Shown here: one piece after another, positions 50,420 to 61,446 of the stretch
How the letters are laid out: every line of letters begins with the position of its first letter
How positions within the stretch are numbered: the first letter of the stretch is position 1
Assembly (NCBI GenBank): GCA_902729315.2
Contig: LR746266.1
Location: forward strand, 2,428,759-2,492,758
Length of the DNA stretch: 64,000 nt
Direction of reading: 5' to 3'
From: Spirodela intermedia
Taxonomy: Eukaryota > Streptophyta > Magnoliopsida > Alismatales > Araceae
The notes under the pieces: model-generated
The model's database searches: none
The model's input: the letters and a program-made list of their open reading frames with translations, nothing else
What the model was told of the DNA's origin: nothing
Program-made: the position numbers and the translations under genes

Positions 50420-53400
50420 GGGAAATGGCAGTTCCCCAATAGCGAGTCCCTTACCGGGGATCCGGCCCATTAACGAATTTTCGACATTCAAAGGACTGTC
50501 TCTGTCTTATCTCTCTATCCACACCTTGTTGTATTGCTTAGAGATGATAATTTTTTTACACTCTTCAATTGATGTGATAAGAAGTTTAAGCGAGAAAATA
50601 ATATTTTTTTTTCTGAATTTACTGAAAATTATTTTTATTTTTATTAGTTTTAGTAGCTCAATGTGTTGACAATGCAGTTAAGCTTTGGATTTACATTGAA
50701 TGATTCTCAAAAAAATGTTAATTATTCTCAATAAAATACATCGATGGCTAGTCCATTATACTTAGATGCTGGTAACAATCAGTCAACTGTTACCCTTGAT
50801 TATATTTAGTAAGAATGCCCAATTGAATACTTGAATTTAGGTTGAAATTTGAAGAAGACCAAGTCAACCCCCTCTTAAATCCTTTTACAATCTCAAACAA
50901 ACCAATATATCGTATAAAATAGGTTTTTCTATTTTATCATCTTTGTCTCATACATTGTGTTGTAGGTGTATTTGCTCAAGAATTGTAGAGTACTATTTCT
51001 TGACATAAATTCTATGAATTAAGATATGTGATTTTGCAAACTAAAATACATACTGAGAAATTCTTGTATGAAACTATGCAGTGGTTGACATATTGAATTA
51101 GTTATGTATCGTTGTTGGATTTGATATGTGTATTCTAAAACACAAATTTCATGCATGAGGATATTACATTATGTTATTTCACAATGTAAGGTTTCCTATA
51201 TTTGAATGTGAATCAGAAAAGATAAAGTCTGATATGAATCACTAATATGAAGCTTTATATATTGTATCATTCTGAAATATAAATTTCATATTTCGGAGAA
51301 TAAGGTTTGATATAAAATACTACTCTATAACATGAATTTGTTGTACAATAAAATATGGAGTTATATATACATTTGTATTTGCATACCCACTTATTTTCCC
51401 TTTTTATTTTATTTTCTTACAATCATAAGTTTTCATGGAGTTTTTATTTTTAAGTACACATTGTTCAAAAAAAAAATTATCAAATCAAGAATTGTGTGAA
51501 TTTTTTTTGATAGTTAGTAACCACTTACGGAATAGATCTGTTGTAATCAAAATATTTGGCACTTATAAACTTTTGCCAACCTTGAAGACTTATTTAGTGT
51601 TCTAAGACTTAATCAAAGCCACATATCAACATGTGATATCAAAGTTTACATAAAAGAGATGACCACGATTTATTCTTAGTATTTCAAAAATAAATTTCAT
51701 AATATATGTCACAATCTAGCGAATTTAAGAACCTCATAGAATTGAGAGCTCTTGTAATTTAAACAGACATAAATAGTGAAAGAAACATTTCAAAGTAGCT
51801 TATGTTAATAGCTTCAAAATCTTGTTAACTCTAGTTGAATTAAATTCATTAAAAGAGACATTATGAAAGATGACTATAGACATTGCTTATGCACACGTAA
51901 TTCTACCATGGAAACCGTATGTTTTTTGAAATAAATACATGAAATATCATCTAATTATGAAATTTCACTTTTATGGTAAAGTGAAATCTGTTAATATATT
52001 ACAAAATTATTTGTACCTTTGTTTTTTTTTTGGGTATAGACTTGCTACCTAGACATGTCAATTTGGCCTCATAATTAGATTTAGAGTCTATATCTCTATT
52101 TCACCTTAGAAAAAAGCTCAATAATTGAGCTAATTATCCTTTTACCCAGTGTTAGTTTTTTTTCAAACATCTAACAATGATATATAAGGATCAGCATGTT
52201 TAAAGAGGTGATCCAAGCGGTCACTTGTGACACTAATGAATTGAAGTATATTGTGAAAAAATTTAGTATCAAGTAATAATATATTTAAAGAGACAATCCA
52301 AAAGGCCAATATGTTGCTGAAACTATATCTTGAATACCCCTTTTCTTGAAAATTCTTTATTGAAGATATCAAGGATGACTCTTAAGATATTGTTGCTGAA
52401 ACTACATCTTGAACTTAATATATTGTTTTTACTTATGATGTGTATTAATGATCAGATAAATACTCTTTTGATTCAACATATATAAGTCATGCTTGGTAAA
52501 AAATTATTCACATATAATGGAATGAAATAATTGTTACTATACATTGTGCCATCTCATACATTTGCACTCAGGTAAGTACAAATATTAAAGGTCATTAAAT
52601 CCATGATACACTATTGATAAAAGATAGTAAGCATAAAATCTTCTGGACTTTGGGGACATATTCTTATTCCTAGAATAATTCAAAATTAGAAAATAATATT
52701 CTACAAGTCTATTGATGATGAAACATAATCTATCAAGAGATACAATATATGCCATATGAGGAGGGCATTCATTCATAATTATCCTCCTATATCAAACTCA
52801 TATATCACGACTCTATAATAATTATTGTTAACTAATAGTAACTGTGTGTCTACTTTTGACAAATGTCAAAAGTCAACTAATTTGGTGCATCCCACTAGAG
52901 GATGCGTGTTTGGATAAAATCTTACAGCATTTATTCTAGATTCACCCAAAAGAAGACAAAGATTGAGTATGTATAAGGTTTTCTAATTGCTAATAAAGCA
53001 AAATCTTGATTAGAATCTCTGCTAGAAGCGATACACACAATGTTCCATGTGGCATGTCAAGGGATGGGATTTTTGCTTGACTTTTTTTTTCTTTCTTTCT
53101 CATAAAATTCTTCTTCCTTAAATCAACTTAAATCACACATAGTTCATTTTGTTGCATTTCATGAAAGAATATAATATAAACATTTCAAATGCCAAAATTT
53201 ATTGTCAAGTAATAATATAATATTGATCTAGACAAGATGCGATGGATAGTGTTTTCACATGGGATGTCAAAGGATGTGATCTTTCTTAATTCGAGTGAAA
53301 AATATTATAAAATCCAGTAAATTATAATAATGAAAAAAATATAACATTATACATAAGATATCCGTGTTAATTGTCATTGATTACCCCTCCCCACTTCAAG

Positions 53401-54220
53401 GTTGCTTCCCGTTACCTTCTGCTGGACCGAGGTGCCCATTTGCCGAATTGCCATTCTCTCGGCGAAGGGGCGGTAAGTAGACCATTCTGGGCGGTGGTGT
53501 ATCTCGTTCTATCGCGCTTTAGCTCTTCTAGAAGTAACGCGTACACCGAATCCCCATTATTGTGTAAAAACGGTGCAAAGATTCGGCCCGGAGTAACGAA
53601 GGTGCAACGACGCGCGGAGGTTCGGACTCCTTCATCCTCATCCTTTTTCTTCCTTTCTGCCGTCTTCTCCCTGCACGCTCAAGTCGTCTCGTGCCCACGA
53701 TTGATGGGTCTCACGCATACGAAGGAAGGGCCTCTGACGCGGACCTTGCAGACCTCATAAAGGATAAGAGCAGGAAGAGGAAGGATTAAAAGATTGAAGG
53801 AGAGTTTGGCTTAGAATGAGGGATGGATTGGCATCTGATCCCCACCTGTTCGTAAAGAGGATCGGAGGGTGGAGAGGGTTAAAGGACGATGGGTAAAGGA
53901 TCCTCTGGTCTTCCACCCTGTCGTTTCCACCCCGCCCGCCTGATCTTCCTTCTTCCGCTTGGCATGTGGGGATGATCAACATGCGGTCAGCAGGATTTAT
54001 TCCATAATATTCCTCCCCACTGACTGACTGGGGAATAAAAAACGATAGATTATTATAATATAACAGACCCATCTGTTTCTTCGAAGATTAATCTGTGTTG
54101 CTCTGATGGGGATCAAAAATGGAGCTGTTGGAATTCTGGGCCATTGATGTCGTGTGAAATTACGGGAAGATATTTATGTCAATAATTCGGGGGGCTGCAG
54201 AAAAAAATGACGCATAGCCG
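50420..54220. other. AT-rich intergenic spacer
   Basis: No gene is recognised. Between about 50990 and 51370 blocks such as aaatttcatat and gatatgaat recur in diverged form, suggesting an old AT-rich repeat. The frame at 53371-53760 (plus) lies in DNA of higher GC but matches nothing I know. The GC rise from 53370 onward probably marks the start of the GATA gene's promoter domain. Confidence 0.6.
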
Positions 54221-54228
54221 GCATGAAT

Positions 54229-54257
54229 GGGGGTAGGGGGGTGGGGGGCGGCGGGGG
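54229..54257 (+). promoter_or_regulatory. G-quadruplex-type motif in the GATA promoter
   Basis: Four G runs of 5, 6, 6 and 5 bases occur at 54229-54233, 54236-54241, 54243-54248 and 54253-54257, with loops of 2, 1 and 4 bases. This fits the quadruplex formula easily. It lies 70-100 bases upstream of the TATA box at 54328 on the non-template strand. Confidence 0.75.
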
Positions 54258-54327
54258 AAGGATGATGGGATCCTGCGGGAGGTGCTGACCCAACCAACCA
54301 GAGGGAGTGAGAGGCGTGGGGTCACGC

Positions 54328-54335
54328 CTATAAAT
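54328..54335 (+). promoter_or_regulatory. TATA box of the GATA26/27-like gene
   Basis: The sequence ctataaat lies in a GC-richer context and precedes a pyrimidine-rich stretch that would be the 5' leader. The start codon is 560 bases further on, so the leader is long or contains an intron. Confidence 0.55.
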
Positions 54336-54600
54336 TAAATCACGTACAGGAATCAGACGACCTCCTTTCCCCCTTCTGGGTCGTCTTCCATTTCACCTCT
54401 CCCGTCTTCTTCTTCCCTTCTCTCTTCATTTGCTTTTACCCCGCAGTCGTCATCGACCATTAATTTTGATTCCTTCAATGGTCGTCTCGTCCTCCTCCCC
54501 CGTCTGTATTTCATGGGCTCCTTGCCGAAAGACCCATTTTAAACACTGAGCGAAGAAAGACGATTTTTTGGGGCTCGTTCCTATCATTCTCTCTCCCCAC

Positions 54601-54604
<4 letters not shown>

Positions 54605-54633
<29 letters not shown>
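54605..54633. repeat. CT microsatellite in the GATA 5' leader
   Basis: About 14 CT units lie between the TATA box and the start codon, probably in the leader or in a leader intron. Confidence 0.85.
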
Positions 54634-54636
<3 letters not shown>

Positions 54637-54897
54637 GTCTGAAAGGGAGACCCCCTCCTTCCTGGGTCTTTCTTGTTCCTCCTGCCCACTCTGTTCCAGG
54701 TCTCGCTGGGGCGTCCTTGCGGGCACCAATTAAATCAGAGGGCTTCCGAGAGAAGGAGAAATATACAGAAATCACGTTCGCTCATTTCCGCTAATATTTC
54801 TCTTAAAAAGAAAGAACTACCGCCTGCGCCTACTTTTCCTCTTTGCAAATTCGTGCATCACCTGTTAATTTTTTTTCTCGGAGACTTGGTAAAGGTC

Positions 54898-57800
54898 ATG
54901 GGCAAGCAGGGTCCTTGCCATCATTGTGGAATCACAAGTGAGCAATTATTTTACGCTATTTTTCCTTTGCAGCGTTCATGATCTTTCATCAGTTCTTGTG
55001 GGATGTTCCTCTCCGAGCTTTCCCTCACCGTTGATGTGAACCTCGTAGCGCAGCAGCCCAATCTCTCTTCGGCGTTTCCTCCGATTGTTCTTCATATGTT
55101 TCCTTCACTTTTCACCTGTTTTCGTCTCTAAATCCTTGGTTTGTGCTCTTTGATCCACCTTTTTGTGTTTCTGACGGAGGCAGGGGGGCCCCTGAGGGCT
55201 TCTACATTTGATCAGCCTGCTGCTGCTTCATTTCTTCACCGTCTTGTTCCGTTCATATTGGTCCTGAAGTTTCTGATGAAGCATTTTTACTGTGGAAAAA
55301 TCCTCCCTTATCTGTTTCAGGGTTCCTCCTCACATCATGCAGTAGCTCTCCTCTCCTCGCGTTTGTCCTCTCTTTTACTGTCTTTCAGAGGAGATGGCCT
55401 TGTTGATCTGTATAGTTCTTCATATGCTGCCTGATTCACTTTGTAGAACTTCTACTAGTTGAAGAGAAATAAAAATAAAATAAAATGATGGGCCTGCAGA
55501 GGGCTTATTAAACTCCGAACTCATGCTTTGGGATGCATCTTCTCCCTGTGACGATCAGTTTTATGGAATTAATCTTTAAAGCTAAACTGTGTTCAGATTT
55601 ACAAAGAATGAAGATCGTGTCATTTATGGATATTCATCTCCGAATGGAAACATCTGATGGATATGCTGAGCACTCCTTTGTATGGTATTTCTGGAGCTTT
55701 GAGTACTGAGCTGGAAGAGATGATGCAGGCACTCCTCTTTGGCGAAATGGGCCGCCAGAGAAGCCAATCCTTTGCAATGCATGCGGTTCAAGGTGGAGGA
55801 CGAAGGGAACGCTTTCAAACTACACTCCCCTTCATGCCCGCGAGAATATTGACTTGAAGGATATCAGGCTTCCTAAAATCAAACCGAACGAGCACAAGTT
55901 GCATAAAAGGAAGCAGACTGACTGCAATCTTCAGGCTGAGCATGAACACGAGATTACCATCTCCGATGAGAACTTCCATAAGGCTCTGGAGGAGGATACC
56001 AGCAACAGATCTAGCTCTGGGTCTGCAATATCCTATTCGGAGAGCTGCTCGCATTTTGGCGGTGTGGATGCAAGTGATCCCACAGGTTGTATCTCCTCTT
56101 CTAAGCTCATACAAGGCATGAATTTCATTCAACTGGATGTCTTCTGTTTCTTCTTGGTGCTCCAAAGAAGTGCTGGACTTGGAAGGGTTGAGGCAGTGGT
56201 TTGATCATAACAAGCTTCTTCAATCTCTTGCGAATTTTACATACAAAATGCTGTTGATTTGTATTTCTATTCATTGAACCTACCTTCACTTAATCAGCAA
56301 GAATCCCACACCTCCTGTTGGGTATTTGTGGCCCGTTTGACATTTTTCTACCTTTTCTATCTCAGTCCCTGGTTCATTAGTTGACGAAATTTTGGTAGAT
56401 AATCTGGTTTTTTTGCATGCTGGTTTCCTCTGTTTTAGCTGACAGGCAGAAACAATGAACTGCCCAGTTCCCATGTGTGTGCATTTGAAAGAAGATGATG
56501 ATTTCACTACATGATGGATCGGGCTTCATTTTATTTATCTGGGAACCTATGCTGATCGTTGAAAACTTTTAGACAGCTACTAGCATAGTGTAAGATGAAA
56601 ATTAGTCATGGATGCACTGAGTGTGATGCTTCTGCTTGTTGTGATCTGACGCGGGAATGAATCAGTGCACATATTCTTCATTCCTTTTGATGTTGGTTCT
56701 AAGGTTAGACACCCATATGTTGGTCAAGTAGGCTTTGTGTTGACGCCCAGTATTGACACCCATATGGTTGGATGATACATCCATCATCTTCTAGTTCTAA
56801 AAGGTTGCAGCCTTCTTAGCATTCAAGGGCTTGCCAGAGCCATTTTAATCGGCTATCCTTTAGAAAGTCAATGTCCCTGAGAAATCTTCTCAAGCAATTC
56901 CGATTTATGCTTCTAGTGTACACACCTCTGAAGCACAGATTCTGGGCGACTGGCAATAGACTTTTTTCCAGTTGATATTCTCAAATAAGAGAGTCATCAG
57001 TCTTTTCTTCCAGCTGCGATTTCTTTTGGTGGAAACACTTGCTAATGATATGACGGATTTATTTAGTTCTTTGTTTCAAAACTTTGATCGTCTCAGGTTG
57101 CTTATCTGATGCTACTGATCTTTGTCTAGGTTTATCCTCTCTCATGCTCAAGTATCCTCTCTCATGATTCTCCACAGTTGGAGCACCCTAGATGTTGATT
57201 GGAATCCCACAGCATAGAAGAGACGTAGAACCCAAGACTTGTTTACTGAATCTTGTCAATCAGCTAAATCAAATATTTTTCTTATCTTTTATTTGATAAC
57301 TCTGAAGATTGGGTTCTTTGGGTTTTTTATTCTTGAGAAATGCCGGAGTTGGACTCTAATATTCGGTTTCATTATTTTAGGCTCTGTACAGTGCAACATC
57401 TGGGATTCACTGGTTCCTTCTCGGAAGAGAACATGTATGGGCCGTCCAAAACCATCCTCTGTTGAGAAACTCACGAGAGATCTCCACTCTATCTTGCACC
57501 AGCAGGCCTCCTATATTTCAGGGTCGCCGGAAGATGAACTGCTTTATGAGACAGAGACCCCATGGGGGTCGGTCGAGATAGGCAATGGGGGCGTCCTCAT
57601 CAGGCATCCAAATGCGGCAATCCTGGAGGACGAATCAGAAGCAAGTTCTCTTCCGATAGACAACAAATTAGCCACAGCCAGTGAGGCTTATTCTGGGGCT
57701 TCATCCCTTCCTGTAAATAGTGTAGGCAAGGAGGATCCCGTTGATGAAAAGGTTAAGAGAACTCCACCAGCAGAGGAGCATGCAAGAAGGTACTTCCCTG

Positions 57801-60800
57801 CCCGCATTCTATTCCTTGCCTTCCATTTAGCCCAAGCCTCAACCACATGTTGAGGCTTTCTATGAGGAGCAGCTACTGGCAAATTCAGCATATTTCCTTC
57901 ACTTGGGCTTATCATTTTTTATCCGTAAGATAGGTAAACATTCTTTAAAATTTGATTTCCATGGACTAAGCATTATTTTATCTATCTTGCAGGGATAAGG
58001 TGCCCCTTGAAAAGTTCTCTATGCTGAGATGTAAAGACTCACCTCTGACGTATGTAGATTTAACGGTATGGGTTTGGTGATGTGTCCTGATCTGGTTGAT
58101 TCTCATGCCAAGTTAGATGCCATCATACCTCTGCTGGGTCTTATTGCAATTGAAATCGTTTGGCAGCTGATGTAGTCTCAATTCTTGTTTCTGAATAGGA
58201 AATCGTTAATTTGGAGGTCTTTATGAGGCATCTGACGTCTGAAGAACAACAGCAGTTGATGAAATATCTGCCTTCAATTGATGCGGCTAGACCTCCTGAA
58301 AGGTGGGTTGTCCGGATTTCCTTCGCGTTGAGGACTCCCTGGGAGAGAACGTTACCGGGTTTTGTTGCTTGGATCTCTATCACAGTCCTGCTTGCTATTT
58401 ACATGCTCGTTCTCATCTAAGGCCATCTGATCTGCAGCCTCAAGAGCATGTTCCAGAGCCCCCAATTTACAGAGAATATGTCCTACTATAGGCAACTGCT
58501 GGCGGATGGGACTTTTGATATGAACGGTTCCGGGGTTACTGCAGATGAATCCAGGGCTTTAAAAAAGCTTGTCTTAACGAGCTCATTGAAATCTAAATGG
58601 GTAGAATACCATACAAAGATTAAGGTATGATTGGGTATTATATCGTCAATTCATCCAAAATCACCTCTTCCTCATCCAGCTTAAATCTTTGTTGGGTCAG
58701 TTGATTTTCTTTGCAGTGGACTGATTGATGACTTGGTCTTATAATTCTGATTGAGTTCTTCTGCTCCCTTTAGAGTTCGAGGAACAATGAAGCTAAAAGA
58801 AGAAAGGGAGTAAGAACTGGGCCAGGGCTGTTGGGTTCATCCAGTTCGGTTCCTCTCAGGAGGCCTAATGATCGACTGAGCCAGAACCCTCCAGGTCAGT
58901 GCCATATAAACCTGTTACATGCGTATCTTCTTATACTGTTGGTCTCATTGTTTTGTGAGGGTCGCCCAGGTGGAGCAAGCAGTGTGGCTTGTGGTCATGC
59001 TGCCCGGATGTGGGTTGCCCGAAGGCTTAGTGGGAAATTCCACCAGCTGGGTGCATTCTCTGTTGCAGAATGCGCGACAGAGGGACTGCCATGCCCTTTC
59101 CGATGCACGTTTGCATCATCCATCCAAGGGATGGAATTTTTTATTATAATAAAAAAAGGAAAGAATTTGTCATATTTCTCAGTGAAGTTTTTTTTATATT
59201 ACTAATATTTTACAAGATTGTTTTTATTATTTTAATAACAGTTTTATTTGGTTAATGAATAACTAAAAATGTCTCTAAGCTGGAAAAACAAGCGAATATT
59301 TAATTTTATGATTTTACTTGTTTATGTGTGTATATTTGGCTTATCTATCAAACATTTTAAGTATTTATATATTTTTAAATTTATTTTAATTTTTTTTTGT
59401 CAAAGGACATTGGCTAGTCAAAGAAGGTTGGCTATCTCTTGAATCATCTTGGTCTCCTTAGAACCCTAAGTTGCCTATTTAATATTAGCTTTAGCTTTCT
59501 TCCCTTCAATCCTAACCTCCCTATTTTCTCCAAATGACTTATGTGGAGTTTCACGTCGAGATGTTGAGCACACATGCCCAAATTTCCTCATGACTACTTT
59601 GGATGCTCGAGCCTCTAATGGAAAGTGATAGAATTTTTCTCTACAGAGAGCATTTTTGTCTTGGTGATGAAAAAAACCTGATCAAAGGCACCCTCTACTA
59701 TTAATTTTGCTCCCAGTTCTAACACCCTGTTATTAAATCTCCTTATTTATTCAGTGTCTTCAGAAATCTTCTTGCAACATTATTTACAGCTTTTGAGAAC
59801 ATTAGAGCATGTTTTCTCAATGGCAGCATCTTGAACTTCTGTTTGTCGGGAAGACCAAGATAACTGTCATTCTATCTCTCTGACTAGATCCTTGGAGAGG
59901 TTCATCATCTTGTGGAACTTGCTGCTGCGTGCTGAGTTGGTCTTGGGCTGCTGTTATTTAAAACTCTTTTTGATGGAGTGGGAGTCTCGGTCAATATTCA
60001 GAATAGAAAAGGGGCCTCCAGTGGATTTCCTTGTCGCTCATCTAACAGGGGAGGAGGAAGGTGAAGACATGGAAGGGGTGGCCTGTCCGCTAGCAATGCT
60101 TACAAGAGCTTGAGGAGGGGGATTGGCTTAGAGCAATAGATTAGTGAGAGAGGAAAGATGGGAGGTAGTAGAAAGACTTGCCGACTCTGCTGAGTGTATG
60201 GCCTGAAGCTGTGTGCTTAGGGAATGACCAGATGAAGACCTGGGTGACGTGTGGTTCCCCGTCCTTTTAAAGTATACTGATGCTGATTTGCATGATGAAT
60301 TGGCACATATTCATTGCCTCATTCACATATGCCCAAGTTCACTTTGAGTTAAGCCCTTCATTTATTTATTTGTCTTTCAGTGACAAGTGCTCTGTATAAC
60401 CGTAATCTCCTCCCTGAAGCACAATTTTCTGCCTAATCTTGTGAATATCTTGCCACCCATTCTTCCTTAAATGGCCAATTGGATTACTTTGATCAGTATG
60501 GAGGTTTAAACTATTTTAACCATCATTGTCCCAGAGAGATTTATGATCGGCGATTCCCTCCATTGTCTTGCACGAGAGTAGGTTCCCTTGACATCATTCT
60601 ATTGTTTTGTTTAGTCGCATGAATTGTGCTCAGTATTCCTTATATTTTCACCTATTTATCAAACCACCTTGGCACGAGGGTTCTTGTAGAGCGTAGTAAA
60701 TTCCTGCTGGCTTAGGCGATAAAAGTATATCGGTTATGCTTTTGGATTGAGATCGGAAGCTTTTAAGAGATGAAGAGGCAGTAACGCTTGCAAGATTGCC

Positions 60801-61446
60801 TCTTTACTCAGTAGGTTACTTCACTCTCATCTATCTTTTATTTCCTTGAACTCAAGTCCATTCACTCTTGAATGGGTGAGCCACCATGTTGAGCTATGAG
60901 CGACCGGGGAAGAGCCCATTTTTTATTTTTTTTCTGGTGACTTATACACATACATATATGTGTACAGATTCATAATAAAATATAAGAAATCGTGAGAAAA
61001 TATTGATTAGTAGAGTCTTTGGATGTCGAAATGTGTTGTGTTTAACTCGTTTTTTCTGTTACATTGAAATTTCAGAGAAGAAGTCGTCCATAAAGAGCCC
61101 CAAAAGATCAAGTAAGCTGAGGGTCACGAATCTTCGTTCTCTAAAATCCCCGCAGCCCAACTCCATGGAGAACACGCTCTCCATCTTCAGTCCAAGGGGT
61201 ATGCTTGCTTCTCCTCTGCAGGTAAACCCATTGTTGGATTCTTTGCAGTTCGATGGTGAGGATTCAGACCAGGATCTGTTGTTGGAGGTGCGCACCAATG
61301 GGTCATTTCCAGAGGCAGAGCTTCTGTCTGAGACGTGGAAGCAGAATGCTGGCCTGAACAGCATGTCGGCCGAGAGTGGGATTGAGAGTATCTCGTACAA
61401 CCCAACCTCAAGCTCAAGCTCCCAGCCGCTTAAGCGCTGGGATTAA
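54898..61446 (+). CDS. GATA26: GATA transcription factor, GATA26/27 type (8 exons)
   Basis: A 553-residue nuclear factor. Exons: 54898-54937, 55729-56085, 57381-57789, 57993-58065, 58199-58302, 58438-58624, 58774-58894 and 61076-61446; junctions are GT-AG and in frame. The zinc finger lies at the very N terminus, [20 protein letters not shown], with Cys7, Cys10, Cys29 and Cys32 (C-x2-C-x18-C-x2-C), followed by [10 protein letters not shown]. The middle carries [22 protein letters not shown], then an acidic region. The block [21 protein letters not shown] followed by [21 protein letters not shown] resembles the DEUBAD/ASX homology domain found in GATA26/27, which suggests chromatin-linked work. 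The C terminus is Ser-rich ([12 protein letters not shown]). The first exon is only 40 bp and splits the zinc finger after ITS. Intron 7 is 2.2 kb, AT-rich in part, and may hold an old insertion. The symbol GATA26 versus GATA27 cannot be decided here. Confidence 0.94.

Noticed and set aside
53371-53760. Plus-strand frame of 129 codons
   Set aside because: No recognisable domain, no TATA box at a usual distance, no splice context, and composition typical of chance frames in GC-rich promoter DNA.
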